Source of the DNA: a virus | IMG/VR virus record: IMGVR_UViG_3300033148_003591 | Coordinates: 1 to 64,000 of that record | Direction: 5' to 3' (one strand) | Length of the DNA: 64,000 nt | In this document: in pieces, positions 32,450-42,647 of the stretch | Numbering within the stretch: the first letter of the stretch is position 1 | How the letters are laid out: each line of letters opens with the position of its first letter | Made by a program: the position numbers and the translations under genes | The notes under the pieces: model-generated | Database searches by the model: none | Told to the model about the DNA's origin: nothing | The model's input: the letters and a program-made list of their open reading frames with translations, nothing else

Positions 32450-33166
32450 ATGATGAAAACTAAAATTTGTACTAAATGTAAAAAAGAAAAATCTTTCGAT
32501 AAATTTCCTAAATGCAATCAGCATTCTGATGGAAAATCATCTTGGTGTAAAATTTGTAAATGTAAAGCATATAAAAAATATAGTTTAAAAAATAAAGATA
32601 AAATAGCATTAACAAAGAAAATATATAATTTAAAAAATAGATTAAAAATTAAATTATACCAAATGAAATACAAAAAAATTAATAAAGATAAAATAAAAAT
32701 GTCTAATCAAAAATACAATAAAATTCATAAAGAAAAACGTAAAAAATATAATAGGAATTATTTATTTGAGCACAAGGAAGAACGTAAAAGATATGTAAAT
32801 AACTATCAAAAAAACAAAAGAAAAACAAATCTAAATTTTAGAATGAAAAAAAATTTACAAAGTAGGATATCAATTGGGATTAAACATAACACCAAATCAT
32901 TATCAACCATGTTCTTAATAGGTTGTGAAATAGACTATTTACTATTTCACTTACAAAGTCAATTTACAGAAGGAATGAATTGGAACAATTACGGAACTGG
33001 ACGAAATGGTAAAGGTATGAAGGAATGGCACATTGACCACATTCGCCCATGTGCCAGCTTTGATTTATCAAAACCAAAAAAACAATGTAAATGCTTTAAC
33101 TACACAAATTTACAACCCTTATGGGCAAAGGATAATTTAACAAAAAGTATGAAGACCGAGAGGTAA
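32450..33166 (+). CDS. HNH homing endonuclease (family A, zinc-ribbon type)
   Basis: 238 residues. N-terminal zinc ribbon (CTKC...CKIC with DGKSSWCK), lysine-rich repeats, then LIGCEIDYLLFHLQSQFT, WHIDHIRPC, CFNYTNLQPLWAKDNL. H-D-H and Asn residues of the HNH site are intact. Inserted between the chaperone pair and the tape measure. ATG 32450 or 32453. Confidence 0.85.
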   Translation: MMKTKICTKCKKEKSFDKFPKCNQHSDGKSSWCKICKCKAYKKYSLKNKDKIALTKKIYNLKNRLKIKLYQMKYKKINKDKIKMSNQKYNKIHKEKRKKYNRNYLFEHKEERKRYVNNYQKNKRKTNLNFRMKKNLQSRISIGIKHNTKSLSTMFLIGCEIDYLLFHLQSQFTEGMNWNNYGTGRNGKGMKEWHIDHIRPCASFDLSKPKKQCKCFNYTNLQPLWAKDNLTKSMKTER

Positions 33167-33171
33167 GTAAA

Positions 33172-36100
33172 ATGGCGTTAAATGACTCAAGAAAATTAGT
33201 ATCATTAGATTTTGAAGTACATGGACAGAAATTATATAACACTTCATTGAAATCAGCAGAACAAGCCACAGATAGATTTGGTAATAAATTAGGTGCTATT
33301 ATTGCTGTACAAAATACCAAATTAGTTAAATCAACTGATGCTGCTGGTAATAGTATTAATAAATTCAGTGGTACTTTTACTCATGCTGGTGGAGCTGTTA
33401 CAACATCAACTGCTACTATGAAAAAAGGAATAGTATCTGTTACTGCTTCTACTAAAAATATGGGTGATTCAACAAAACAAGCCACTGGAATGATTGGTGA
33501 TTTTACTAGAGCTTTAAAACGCGTAATTATAGTAGTTCCGCTATGGGCTACTTTGAGAGCAGTAATGCAAGCTGTTTCTTCAACTATTCGAGACGGGTTT
33601 GAACAAGTTAAAAAATTTAGCAAAGAATTATTGCGAGCCTCTTCAGTAATTTCTGGAACAGTATTAACAACAGGGCAAGCCTTGGATGTTTTAAAAAATA
33701 GTGTAAAAAACTTATCTAAAGAAACTGGTGTTTCTGTGGATAATTTAACAAATGCTTTTTATAGATTTGGAACAGTTGGCAATGATTTTGAATCATCAAT
33801 GGATGGAATGACAGCATCATTGCGTACAAGTATGGCTATGCAAGGAGATATAACATCTACAGCAAAAACAATGGCATTAACATATAAATTACTTGGTGAT
33901 ACTATAGATAAAAGTCTTTCTCCTCAAAAACAACAATTATTAATGGGGGCACAACTTTTTAAATTATATAGAACTAATGCATTTGAAATGAACGAAATGG
34001 ATGCAGCATTGCGTCAATTTTTACCTACAGCTAATTCGGCTAATTTTACATATGCAGAATCCATTTCTTTATTGGGAGCACTTCAATCTGCCGGTTTAAA
34101 AAGCAGTAGAGCTGGAAGATTATTAAGAACATCTGTTTCCAAATTGGTTCAAAATTTAGGTAAATTGGCGGGGGAGTTGGGTCTGTCGGTTAATCCTGAA
34201 GTAGAATCTACATTTGATGTATTGATGAAGGTTTTAGGTGCGATTAAGAAATTAGATAAAGAAGGGAAAGAATTACCAATACAAAGATTAAGTGTTTTAA
34301 AAGAAATATTTGGTGGAGTTAGAACACAAGAAGCTGGTAAAGCAATGGTTTCTGTATTGAAACTTATAAAGAAAAATTTAACCGATACAGGATTAGATAA
34401 AAACAATATTCTTTTAAGAGAATTTGCTGAACGAATTAAGACAGTAACCGATGATACATCAACTTTAATAGAACGTAATAAAAATTTAAAAAAACATATC
34501 GGAGAAGCATTTTTAATTGGAATAACTGGTTCTGATGATTTAAATGATGCATTAATGCAATTTAATAGAACATTAGAAGGTACTATAACTAACACCAAAA
34601 GCTTTTCAGAATTTTTACGCATTGCATTTTTCGCACTCGGAACTGGATTAGGAGTAATTGATTTAGCAAGATATGATGCACAAATAATAAATGCTAGTAA
34701 GAGTATAAATATTATGGATAAAGCATTAAGAGGAATTAAAGGAGAGGATACAAGGAAAGGAATTTCTGAAACATTACGAGAACTTGTAGACCCAGAAAAT
34801 CAAAAGGCTTTGTTAGCCAGTGGTCAAACATTAGAAAATATAGAACAAACTATAAAATCATTGATTCAAGCTAGTCATAGATTAGAAGGTAAAGAAGCAA
34901 TGGAATTAGAAGTTAGAATGAAAATAAATAAGACGCAAATTGAAAAACAAATAAAAGAAGAATTATTTCCAATAGAAATCACAGAAGATATTAAAATTCC
35001 CGTTTCTGTTGAAACAGATATCACTAAATATAAAGAACAATTAAAATTAGTTCAACAGGAATTAGTTGACTCCACAAAAATGCAATTATCAGAACAGAAA
35101 TTGACAAATTTTGTTAAAGATAGAGTTAAACAACATAATAAATTAGTTGGATTGGAAGAACAAGGATTACAAAAAATATCTGAAAATTTTGTATTAGCCA
35201 ATGCTTTAAGTGGTAATTATAAAAAAATAATTGCAGCTATGGGAGAAGTCAATGCAAATGAAGAGTTTTTGAAAAAATTAGTTAAGGAAGTTTTTGAATA
35301 TAAAAAATCTACATTGCAAACAGAAAAAGATTTGGCTGCTATTGAAAATAAAAGATTATTAGAAAAATTGGCAGCATCTGGAGCAACGGAATTACAAATC
35401 GCCAATAAACGTGTTGAATTAGCTACAACTGATAAAGAATTACAGGAGGCAATTCATAGATTAGAATTATCACGTTTAAAAATAATATCTAAAAGAGTTC
35501 AACAAATAAAATCAGTTACACAATCTGCTATCAAAATAGGCATAGAAGAAGGAGATATTGATTCATTCTTACAAAAATTTAGAGAAGGTATTAGAGAAAC
35601 AATGATAGATAGTTTATCAACTGGTCTTACGGAATCATTAATGAGTTTTACTGGAATAGGTCAAACTCTTGGTGGTGTTTTCGCAACTGCTGAACAAAAA
35701 TTACCTATGGCTCTTAATACAGCATTTGAAAACGGTGGTAATTCTGTAGCTTTAAAAATTTCTAACGCATTATCAACAGCTCAATTTGGTGGAATTGGTG
35801 GGGGAGCAGGTGCTGGTGTTGGTGGATTTGGTGTTGGAACTAAAGGAATAAAAGATGCGGTAGAAAAAGGAACAGTTGAGGCTCAAAAGAAATCAGCATT
35901 TAATATGCAAAATTTTCAAAAATTAATGGGTGTTGGGCTATTGGCTTTTGGATTATTTGGTGGTAAGAGTAAAGGAACTATAAGCCAACGATATCAAACT
36001 GCTGATGCGTTTAATGGAGTATCAGGAACATCAGACCCAACAACTAGAAGTTCTACTAGAGCTAAAATAACCAGTATAGTAGTAACTAATACATTTCAGT

Positions 36101-36222
36101 TAGATGGTGCTTCACTAAATGAAAGACGAACAGTTGAATCATATGCTGAAAAGATTAAATTAGTTACTAAACAAGTATTCGATAAATTATCACGTGAAGG
36201 AATAGCTTCAGGAGAATATTAA
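33172..36222 (+). CDS. Tail tape measure protein
   Basis: 1016 residues, long and helical. Residues ~175-345 match the TP901-type tape measure core (KNLSKETGVSVDNLTNAFYR, LLGALQSAGLKSSRAGRLLR). A hydrophobic patch at about 120 (IIVVPLWATLRAVM) and a Gly-rich segment near 880-900 (GGIGGGAGAGVGGFG) are typical. Sets tail length; by the usual ratio of about 1.5 Angstrom per residue the tail would be roughly 150 nm (estimate). Confidence 0.9.
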   Translation: MALNDSRKLVSLDFEVHGQKLYNTSLKSAEQATDRFGNKLGAIIAVQNTKLVKSTDAAGNSINKFSGTFTHAGGAVTTSTATMKKGIVSVTASTKNMGDSTKQATGMIGDFTRALKRVIIVVPLWATLRAVMQAVSSTIRDGFEQVKKFSKELLRASSVISGTVLTTGQALDVLKNSVKNLSKETGVSVDNLTNAFYRFGTVGNDFESSMDGMTASLRTSMAMQGDITSTAKTMALTYKLLGDTIDKSLSPQKQQLLMGAQLFKLYRTNAFEMNEMDAALRQFLPTANSANFTYAESISLLGALQSAGLKSSRAGRLLRTSVSKLVQNLGKLAGELGLSVNPEVESTFDVLMKVLGAIKKLDKEGKELPIQRLSVLKEIFGGVRTQEAGKAMVSVLKLIKKNLTDTGLDKNNILLREFAERIKTVTDDTSTLIERNKNLKKHIGEAFLIGITGSDDLNDALMQFNRTLEGTITNTKSFSEFLRIAFFALGTGLGVIDLARYDAQIINASKSINIMDKALRGIKGEDTRKGISETLRELVDPENQKALLASGQTLENIEQTIKSLIQASHRLEGKEAMELEVRMKINKTQIEKQIKEELFPIEITEDIKIPVSVETDITKYKEQLKLVQQELVDSTKMQLSEQKLTNFVKDRVKQHNKLVGLEEQGLQKISENFVLANALSGNYKKIIAAMGEVNANEEFLKKLVKEVFEYKKSTLQTEKDLAAIENKRLLEKLAASGATELQIANKRVELATTDKELQEAIHRLELSRLKIISKRVQQIKSVTQSAIKIGIEEGDIDSFLQKFREGIRETMIDSLSTGLTESLMSFTGIGQTLGGVFATAEQKLPMALNTAFENGGNSVALKISNALSTAQFGGIGGGAGAGVGGFGVGTKGIKDAVEKGTVEAQKKSAFNMQNFQKLMGVGLLAFGLFGGKSKGTISQRYQTADAFNGVSGTSDPTTRSSTRAKITSIVVTNTFQLDGASLNERRTVESYAEKIKLVTKQVFDKLSREGIASGEY

Positions 36223-36237
36223 GAATAGGAGAAACCA

Positions 36238-36603
36238 ATGGCACTTGAAAGTGGATATTATTATATAAAATTGGATGACATTACATTCACAACAAATCCG
36301 TCTATTTATAAAGGCTTCCGTGCTAATAAACCCATTGCTCGCAGTTTAAATTTAACTGGTACAATTACACAACAATGGGCAATTCAAAGTTCTGACAAGG
36401 ATGCTCACATTGAGTGGAATAATTTGGATAAGACACAGCTCGACTTATTAATAACAAAGTATGATGCAGCTACTACTTATACATTTATTGATATATATAA
36501 TAATAGTTATACAGTGGGTATTTCAAATCTTGATTGGACAAGACGAAGATTTTTAGATTCTCAGGGCTTTAGAGTAATTCTTGACCTTGTGCGGACTACA
36601 TAA
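36238..36603 (+). CDS. Distal tail / tail tip adaptor protein
   Basis: 121 residues, beta-rich (IKLDDITFTTNPSIYKG, YTFIDIYNNSYTVGISNLDW, GFRVILDLVRT). Immediately after the tape measure, where the distal tail protein sits. Short, so probably only the ring domain, with receptor functions carried by the next gene. Confidence 0.6.
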   Translation: MALESGYYYIKLDDITFTTNPSIYKGFRANKPIARSLNLTGTITQQWAIQSSDKDAHIEWNNLDKTQLDLLITKYDAATTYTFIDIYNNSYTVGISNLDWTRRRFLDSQGFRVILDLVRTT

Positions 36604-36620
36604 GTAAGGGAGATTTTATA

Positions 36621-39600
36621 ATGCAAGCTATTTCCGCAGGTGAATACAATTCGTATAATTCGGATGTTGATAAAAATCGTAATCCTAACACTAGAGTTTT
36701 TGTGCAACGCAACTACAACTCGATTCCTTTTAGTGGAAAGGCATTACAATCAACTACAACGTCAGAACGATATCCCAAGCATGTATTAAATGCTGATGGA
36801 AGATTATGTTTAGTATTTTCTAAATATAATTCAACCAATAATAAATGGGATTTGTATTTTAAAGCTTCAAACATCACAAGAACTGCATGGAATTCAATAG
36901 TTGAGTTACAATCTGATGTAACAAATGATTATAATAATCCGGCTATTGTTGATATGATAGGTAGTGATTATTTAGGAGTAATGGTTAGTAGAGATGGCAC
37001 AGATTTATATTCATGTACTGTAAATACATCTGGTGTTATACAAACAGCGTTATCCGATACAACTATAAATGGAACAAATCCTTCAATAACTAAAATAGGT
37101 TCTACATACTGGCTGGTTTATGAAAGAAGTGATGTTTTATATTATAGAACATGTATTGATTTTATTACATGGAGTGCTGAAACAAATTTAAATACTGAAA
37201 CTGGATTAAGTAATGCTCACAATAATCCTTACATTTATTATGACACATCTGATAAATTGTGGTTAGTGTTTGAAAGAGTATCTGATGCAGCAGCTAATCC
37301 GGTAGTTAAAAATAGTTATTATATGAATTCCGATGATGATGGAAGTTCGTGGAATTCTCCTGTTGCGTTGACTACATTAACTGCTGGTGAGGGAAGTGCA
37401 ATTAAACCATCAATAGTTGATGCTGTATCTAATAGATATATTTCTTATACTTTAGAAAGACAAATACAGAATTTACAATATAATAGTGGAGTAGACGAGC
37501 ATATATTCATGGTGTCTGATAATGTTAATAATCGAATAGGCATGCTTGTTGGATATCTTTATAATAATTGTTTATTAACTATTTATGATAAAACCGCTAG
37601 TACATATGTTACACACGATATAACATCTTATATGACTGGTGGATTTGCAACTGGTTTGGCATATGATGAAACTAATAAAATATGGGTTATAGGAACTGAA
37701 CAGGATGGACTAATAGTATATGACGAAGTATCAACATCTTGGAGTCAATATACTAGCACATCAACGCCAGCATTACAATCAGATGAAGTAATTTTTCAAA
37801 AATTTGTAATAGAAGATAAAATAATTTATTGCGTTACTAAGGATGCATCCACATTTTCAACGGAAAAAATTGATTTAAATACAGCCACAATTACGGCATT
37901 AGGAACTTCTGCATTTCAAACTGTTTATCATTCTGAAACATTTATTAGTAATAATTATATAATTTCAGTTTTTAGAACCAATGCTGTTGGTGATGGAATG
38001 GTGGATTATCCATTAATTCATGTATTTAATAAATCTTCAGGAGCTTCTTTATACACAGCTAATATTGGTAATGGTTCTCAATATAAATTATCATCAGATA
38101 CTACCCATGCTTCAAGTATAGAGCATAGGCGTGCACAATTTGGGTGGGATAGTGCCAATAATATAATATATTCTTTGGCTCATGATACAAATGAAACAAG
38201 CGATAACGGAATAATTGCTTATTCTGTTGGAAATTCTGCTTTAACTTTTAACAAGTATTATTCACAATTAGATGGAAATCCCACAGGATTATTGCCAAGT
38301 CCAGATGTTTTAACGGATAAAATATCTTTTATTAGAGGTGTACAATTTAATACTTTAAATAAAAGGTTATACATTCAATCTTATACAACGTTAAATAGTG
38401 GTGGTGGTCAAGATGAATATTATTATAGTGTATTGAATACTAATATGCATCAAGTATTAGAATATTATTCTAATATAGATTCTGTTACATATCTGACCAA
38501 TTTTCCAGCAATAGATTCAGTTATCAACAAATTACTCTTTAGTACATCGGCTACATTTTTTGGTAATTATTGGCTTATTGAATCTACTGATGATAAAGAA
38601 TTAATTTTTCAAACAACATCCGGTAATTATTATTGGCATATTTTAACCACTGAATCATCAGACCAAAGAGTGTATTATAGAAAATCATCCAATGATTCTG
38701 ATTGGACAGCTCAAGCTTATTTAACGAATAATTCAAAAGATACATATGTAAATTTAGGTTATTCCGATTCACGTTTAAAAGCATTTTGGGATAGATTAGG
38801 AGATTCTATATATGAATTAAGGTGGGATGAAGATTTAAGTGGTGAATTAAATATTACAGAATATGTTCAATCGGTTGAACGATTAATGACAATTGAAAAT
38901 GAAGCCAATAGTTGTGATATTGTATTAACAGATGGTAGTGGGTTATTTAATCCCACAAATTATAATTCATTGTATTATGATTATTTACAGGAAAATAATA
39001 TTATTAGAATTGAAAAAGGAAATAATGGTGAATATACTCCATATTTTTATGGATTTATTGGAGCTGGAGATTCTGATTATATTCGTGGTGATGGTATATT
39101 TTATAGATTAACTGTATGGGATAAAAGTAAAAATTACTATAAAAATAAAGTTACTACAGGACTTTATCTCAATCAAACTGTTACCGCTATCGCTGAAGAT
39201 ATTGCCAGTACACATATGAATTTATCTGGTGGTGAATATGATTTTCCTACAGTTTCTACAATAATACCACAAGTCCAATTTATTGATGAAACGCCAATGG
39301 ATATATTACGAAAAATATTTCAGATAGATAATTATTATCCTGATTTTGATGAAGAAGGATTATTAATAGCAACATTAATAAATTATGATGCGTCTGTTGA
39401 TTTTACTTATTATAAAAATGGAACAGATACTGTTGCAGCCAATAAAGCTCCCGAAATGAATATTAATTCTGTGAATTTTTCTTGGGATGATAATGAATTA
39501 ATAAATAAAGTAACTGTTATAGGTCAGGAAGAGGCAACCGGAGAAGAAGAATTTGCTGAAGAATTTATGGGATTTTTAAATGGTGTTGCGGGATGGTTTT

Positions 39601-40298
39601 CAAAACGAAATCAATTTGAATTTTATTATTCTACTGATAAACAATTAAAAGCCAATAAACCACGATTGGTTGTTCAGGACAGTTGTGGAAATCAATTTTT
39701 TGGTGGTGGAGAATCATTAACAGTTGACGGTGGAGATTTATCGGTTGAACAAGACCATTGTATAGTAAATCAAAATGTGTCAAATTTACTAGCTGCTATT
39801 TTTACATTAATTTTTGTTGCAATGATTTGGTTAGCACTTTTTGGAGTTGGTATTGGAGCAGTTTGGGTTTATAATGGATTAGCATTAGTAGTTAGTTTGG
39901 GCTATACATTTTTAGGTCAAATAGGAAGTTATTATTATGAAATTTATGCACGACCTATTGGTGAACCAATTCCTGATTTAATTTATGCATCAACACAGGA
40001 TGATGATTTGATAGATAAATATAATGGTGAAAATGAACTTGAAATAGATAATCCGTTATTATCATCTTATGCTAAATGTAAAACTTTATCTGAAAATGAG
40101 TTACAAAAAGCAAAATGGTTTCGGTATAATATTCGCTTAAATATTATGGCTAATTTGGCGATACAACCAGGTGATGTAATTGAATTATATAATTCTACAT
40201 TTGGTTTGACACAAAAAATATATGTTAGAGAAATTAGTTCAACATATGCTCGTGGTAATTCAGATGTTGATGAAATAACTGGAGCACTTATAATTTAA
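36621..40298 (+). CDS. Tail hub fused to beta-propeller, with hydrophobic segment
   Basis: 1225 residues. Residues ~50-700 hold repeated blades (GTDLYSCTVNTSGVIQ, GSTYWLVYERSDVLYYR, KLWLVFERVSD) of a sialidase/propeller-like fold that probably binds or cleaves host glycans. Residues ~732-1050 resemble a baseplate hub (ITEYVQSVERLMTIENEANS, VTAIAEDIASTHMNL, FIDETPMDILRKIFQIDN). Residues ~1055-1103 are strongly hydrophobic, with two membrane-type spans (IFTLIFVAMIWLALFGVGIG), rare in a hub. The C-terminus returns to hub-like strands (IQPGDVIELYNSTFG). It may insert in the host membrane during DNA entry (inference). Confidence 0.7.
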   Translation: MQAISAGEYNSYNSDVDKNRNPNTRVFVQRNYNSIPFSGKALQSTTTSERYPKHVLNADGRLCLVFSKYNSTNNKWDLYFKASNITRTAWNSIVELQSDVTNDYNNPAIVDMIGSDYLGVMVSRDGTDLYSCTVNTSGVIQTALSDTTINGTNPSITKIGSTYWLVYERSDVLYYRTCIDFITWSAETNLNTETGLSNAHNNPYIYYDTSDKLWLVFERVSDAAANPVVKNSYYMNSDDDGSSWNSPVALTTLTAGEGSAIKPSIVDAVSNRYISYTLERQIQNLQYNSGVDEHIFMVSDNVNNRIGMLVGYLYNNCLLTIYDKTASTYVTHDITSYMTGGFATGLAYDETNKIWVIGTEQDGLIVYDEVSTSWSQYTSTSTPALQSDEVIFQKFVIEDKIIYCVTKDASTFSTEKIDLNTATITALGTSAFQTVYHSETFISNNYIISVFRTNAVGDGMVDYPLIHVFNKSSGASLYTANIGNGSQYKLSSDTTHASSIEHRRAQFGWDSANNIIYSLAHDTNETSDNGIIAYSVGNSALTFNKYYSQLDGNPTGLLPSPDVLTDKISFIRGVQFNTLNKRLYIQSYTTLNSGGGQDEYYYSVLNTNMHQVLEYYSNIDSVTYLTNFPAIDSVINKLLFSTSATFFGNYWLIESTDDKELIFQTTSGNYYWHILTTESSDQRVYYRKSSNDSDWTAQAYLTNNSKDTYVNLGYSDSRLKAFWDRLGDSIYELRWDEDLSGELNITEYVQSVERLMTIENEANSCDIVLTDGSGLFNPTNYNSLYYDYLQENNIIRIEKGNNGEYTPYFYGFIGAGDSDYIRGDGIFYRLTVWDKSKNYYKNKVTTGLYLNQTVTAIAEDIASTHMNLSGGEYDFPTVSTIIPQVQFIDETPMDILRKIFQIDNYYPDFDEEGLLIATLINYDASVDFTYYKNGTDTVAANKAPEMNINSVNFSWDDNELINKVTVIGQEEATGEEEFAEEFMGFLNGVAGWFSKRNQFEFYYSTDKQLKANKPRLVVQDSCGNQFFGGGESLTVDGGDLSVEQDHCIVNQNVSNLLAAIFTLIFVAMIWLALFGVGIGAVWVYNGLALVVSLGYTFLGQIGSYYYEIYARPIGEPIPDLIYASTQDDDLIDKYNGENELEIDNPLLSSYAKCKTLSENELQKAKWFRYNIRLNIMANLAIQPGDVIELYNSTFGLTQKIYVREISSTYARGNSDVDEITGALII

Positions 40299-40310
40299 GG
40301 AGAAAATAAG

Positions 40311-40655
40311 ATGGCAAGAATACGTAGACCATTGGGGTATAGAACTAGACAATTGTTAAAGTACCAAAAACAGACACTCACTGGAATTATTATATATGTC
40401 AATACAGATGATAATTGGTGTAATGTTGAACTTCCTTCTGGTGCAATAATTTATCGTGTTCCATTTAGAGCTTCAAACATACGCTACCGTAGATTGAAAC
40501 AACCGGTCATTCTTTCGCAAACTGTCGGAAGTCGTTATAAATATGTTATAACCGATGCTGCTGAAAGAAAAGTTGTAAGTACAGTGTTTGCAGATAAAGG
40601 TTTCTTTAAATGGAATGATGGCACAAAATGGAATGATTTTCATCAATGGAAATAA
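40311..40655 (+). CDS. Small tail-tip protein, OB-like
   Basis: 114 residues. A basic N-terminus, then a beta-barrel-like segment (LTGIIIYVNTDDNWCNVELP, YRVPFRASN) resembling the OB-fold module of spike or hub proteins. C-terminal WNDGTKWNDFHQW repeats. AAGGAG site. Confidence 0.5.
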   Translation: MARIRRPLGYRTRQLLKYQKQTLTGIIIYVNTDDNWCNVELPSGAIIYRVPFRASNIRYRRLKQPVILSQTVGSRYKYVITDAAERKVVSTVFADKGFFKWNDGTKWNDFHQWK

Positions 40656-40664
40656 GGAGAAATT

Positions 40665-40934
40665 ATGCCAATTTTAGTTTATAATAAAGATAAAATATAT
40701 AATCCACAAGCACAATGTAATGTTTTAAGACGAGCTATGAAAAAACAAATTCGTCTTAAATATGTAAAACGACCAATATGTATTCCAGCTTTAAATATGT
40801 TACTGAGAATCCCAGGTATGAAATTTTTATATAAACTTACAATGATGAGTGGAATAACAGTTTTGAAATTATTGGCAAATAAAGAACAAAGAGAATTTTT
40901 AAATATTAAAGAAGAAACATTATTACTAAAGTAA
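40665..40934 (+). CDS. Hypothetical 89-aa basic protein
   Basis: MPILVYNKDKIYNPQAQCNV..., with a weak hydrophobic segment (LNMLLRIPGMKFLYKLTMMS). Between the tip and fibre genes. Good AAGGAG site. No function recognised. Confidence 0.5.
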   Translation: MPILVYNKDKIYNPQAQCNVLRRAMKKQIRLKYVKRPICIPALNMLLRIPGMKFLYKLTMMSGITVLKLLANKEQREFLNIKEETLLLK

Positions 40935-40946
40935 GGAGAAAATAAA

Positions 40947-41777
40947 ATGGCAGCTTTACCTTATACTATAAGTTCAGGACAAGACGCTGACGCAGAACCA
41001 GTTCAAGCGAATTTTGATGCAATAAATGGTCGTGTAAATTCAATTGAGGCTGTGATAGATAATATAGTTGTTGATGCTGATACCTATGGGAACGGAGTTT
41101 TTCCCGATGGATTAGCTGCATCCGAAGTAGGAACTGATTTAGTTTATAGTTCTGGAACAGCTATTGTTAGTCATATTACATATTATAAATCTACTATTAC
41201 AGTTGCATTTAGTGGTCAAGCAGCAGATACTTATTATGTTGAAATGGATTCAGCCGGAGATACAGCGTTATATACCTCTCATGATGCATCAAGAACTAAT
41301 CTGAACACAGTTGTTTGGAATGGTTCGAGTTTTGATAGTGTTACAACAGCAGACAGAAATGTATTGGCTACATATCAGGAAATAATAGATGCTAGAGATT
41401 CCGAAACAGATTTAGATGCAAGGCTTGACAAAATAGAAGATGGCACACGTAGAGAAGATAAAATAACTATACAAACATCATCTACATTAACATTGGATGA
41501 TACACATAAAATAGTAAATTGTAATACTACATCAAATGCTATTGCGATTACTGTGCCATTAGCTAATTCTCACTTGGGGCGAAGTTATTTGGTGTATGTA
41601 GGAACGGTCACATCTGCTTATGCCGTCACTTTGGCTAGAAGTAGTTCAGATGTGTTTATCTATCAAGGAGTGGAATATACTGGTATGACTATGGCTCACC
41701 ACGATTTTGTGAACATTACTGCTGTTAATACTGGAATATGGTTGGTAGAAAATCAATACGGAGTTGCCTTTTCATAG
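40947..41777 (+). CDS. Tail fibre / spike protein
   Basis: 276 residues. N-terminal SGQDADAEPVQANFDAINGR is a common fibre attachment sequence. Beta-rich body, a short coiled region (ARDSETDLDARLDKIEDGTR) and a C-terminal beta domain with SHLGRSYLVYVGTVTSAYAV. Last gene of the rightward virion module. Probably trimeric. Confidence 0.65.
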   Translation: MAALPYTISSGQDADAEPVQANFDAINGRVNSIEAVIDNIVVDADTYGNGVFPDGLAASEVGTDLVYSSGTAIVSHITYYKSTITVAFSGQAADTYYVEMDSAGDTALYTSHDASRTNLNTVVWNGSSFDSVTTADRNVLATYQEIIDARDSETDLDARLDKIEDGTRREDKITIQTSSTLTLDDTHKIVNCNTTSNAIAITVPLANSHLGRSYLVYVGTVTSAYAVTLARSSSDVFIYQGVEYTGMTMAHHDFVNITAVNTGIWLVENQYGVAFS

Positions 41778-41831
41778 TAATATAAATTGTGTTATTAGAA
41801 ATATAGTGTAGTAGTTTATGAAAATAAACCC

Positions 41832-41859
41832 TTGACAAATCTAAATTATGTGGTATACT
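41832..41859 (+). promoter_or_regulatory. Sigma70-type promoter of an HNH gene
   Basis: CCC-TTGACA (41832-41837), 16-nt spacer, TGG-TATACT (41854-41859). Start near 41866; GGAGGG follows and ATG is at 41880, so the leader is about 14 nt. The homing gene thus brings its own early-type promoter behind a late block. Confidence 0.8.
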
Positions 41860-41879
41860 TATAGTGGAGGGTTATAATC

Positions 41880-42647
41880 ATGAAAAGTAAGATATGTACA
41901 AAATGTGGTAATGAAAAATTGTTGGATGAGTTTTCTCTCGATAAACGACGCCCAAATGGAAAAGGTTCTTGGTGTAAAGAATGCTGTAATATTCCGTCTA
42001 AAAAATATCGCCAAAAACATAAAAAAGAACGTAAAGAATATTATTTAGTACATAAAGAAGAAAATAAAGAAAAAGAAGCAACACGTCAGAAAAAATGGTA
42101 TAATGAACACAAAGAAGAAATAAAAATTAAAGGCAAAAAATATAGAAATAAGCATAAAGATGAAATGAAAAAACAAAAGAAAAAATATCGTGAAGACCAT
42201 AAAGAACAAATCGCTATTAAAGTTAAAAAATATCAACAGGAACATAAAGAAGAATTACGCAAACTGCGAAATAAACATTTAAAGAAAAGACGCAAAACAG
42301 ACCTGCGGTTTAAAATAATAAGTAATTTAAGAGGATGTGTTAGACAAACAATCAAAGACAGCACAAAAACTCTGTCCACAATGTTTCTAATAGGTTGTGA
42401 AATTGACTACTTATTGTTTCATTTACAAAGTCAGTTTAAAGAAGGAATGTCGTGGGATAATTATGGGCGTGGTGATAATGGTCTAAAAGAATGGCACATA
42501 GACCATCGTAGACCATGCGCCAGTTTTGATTTAAGCAAACCAGCAGAACAACAGAAATGCTTTAACTACAAAAATTTACAACCTCTTTGGGCAAAAGATA
42601 ATTTATCCAAAGGTGCTAAGTGGAATATTAAGGATTCTGAGAATTAA
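41880..42647 (+). CDS. HNH homing endonuclease (family A, zinc-ribbon type)
   Basis: 255 residues, longest of the family. N-terminal CTKCGNEK...WCKECC zinc ribbon, five or so lysine-rich HKEE repeats, then LIGCEIDYLLFHLQSQFK, WHIDHRRPC, KCFNYKNLQPLWAKDNL. The last 20 nt overlap the end of the convergent gene at 42628. Own promoter at 41832. Confidence 0.85.
   Translation: MKSKICTKCGNEKLLDEFSLDKRRPNGKGSWCKECCNIPSKKYRQKHKKERKEYYLVHKEENKEKEATRQKKWYNEHKEEIKIKGKKYRNKHKDEMKKQKKKYREDHKEQIAIKVKKYQQEHKEELRKLRNKHLKKRRKTDLRFKIISNLRGCVRQTIKDSTKTLSTMFLIGCEIDYLLFHLQSQFKEGMSWDNYGRGDNGLKEWHIDHRRPCASFDLSKPAEQQKCFNYKNLQPLWAKDNLSKGAKWNIKDSEN

Noticed and set aside
42628-42647. Bidirectional terminator between convergent blocks
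   Set aside because: The two genes overlap tail-to-tail by 20 nt and no hairpin with T tracts on either side was visible.
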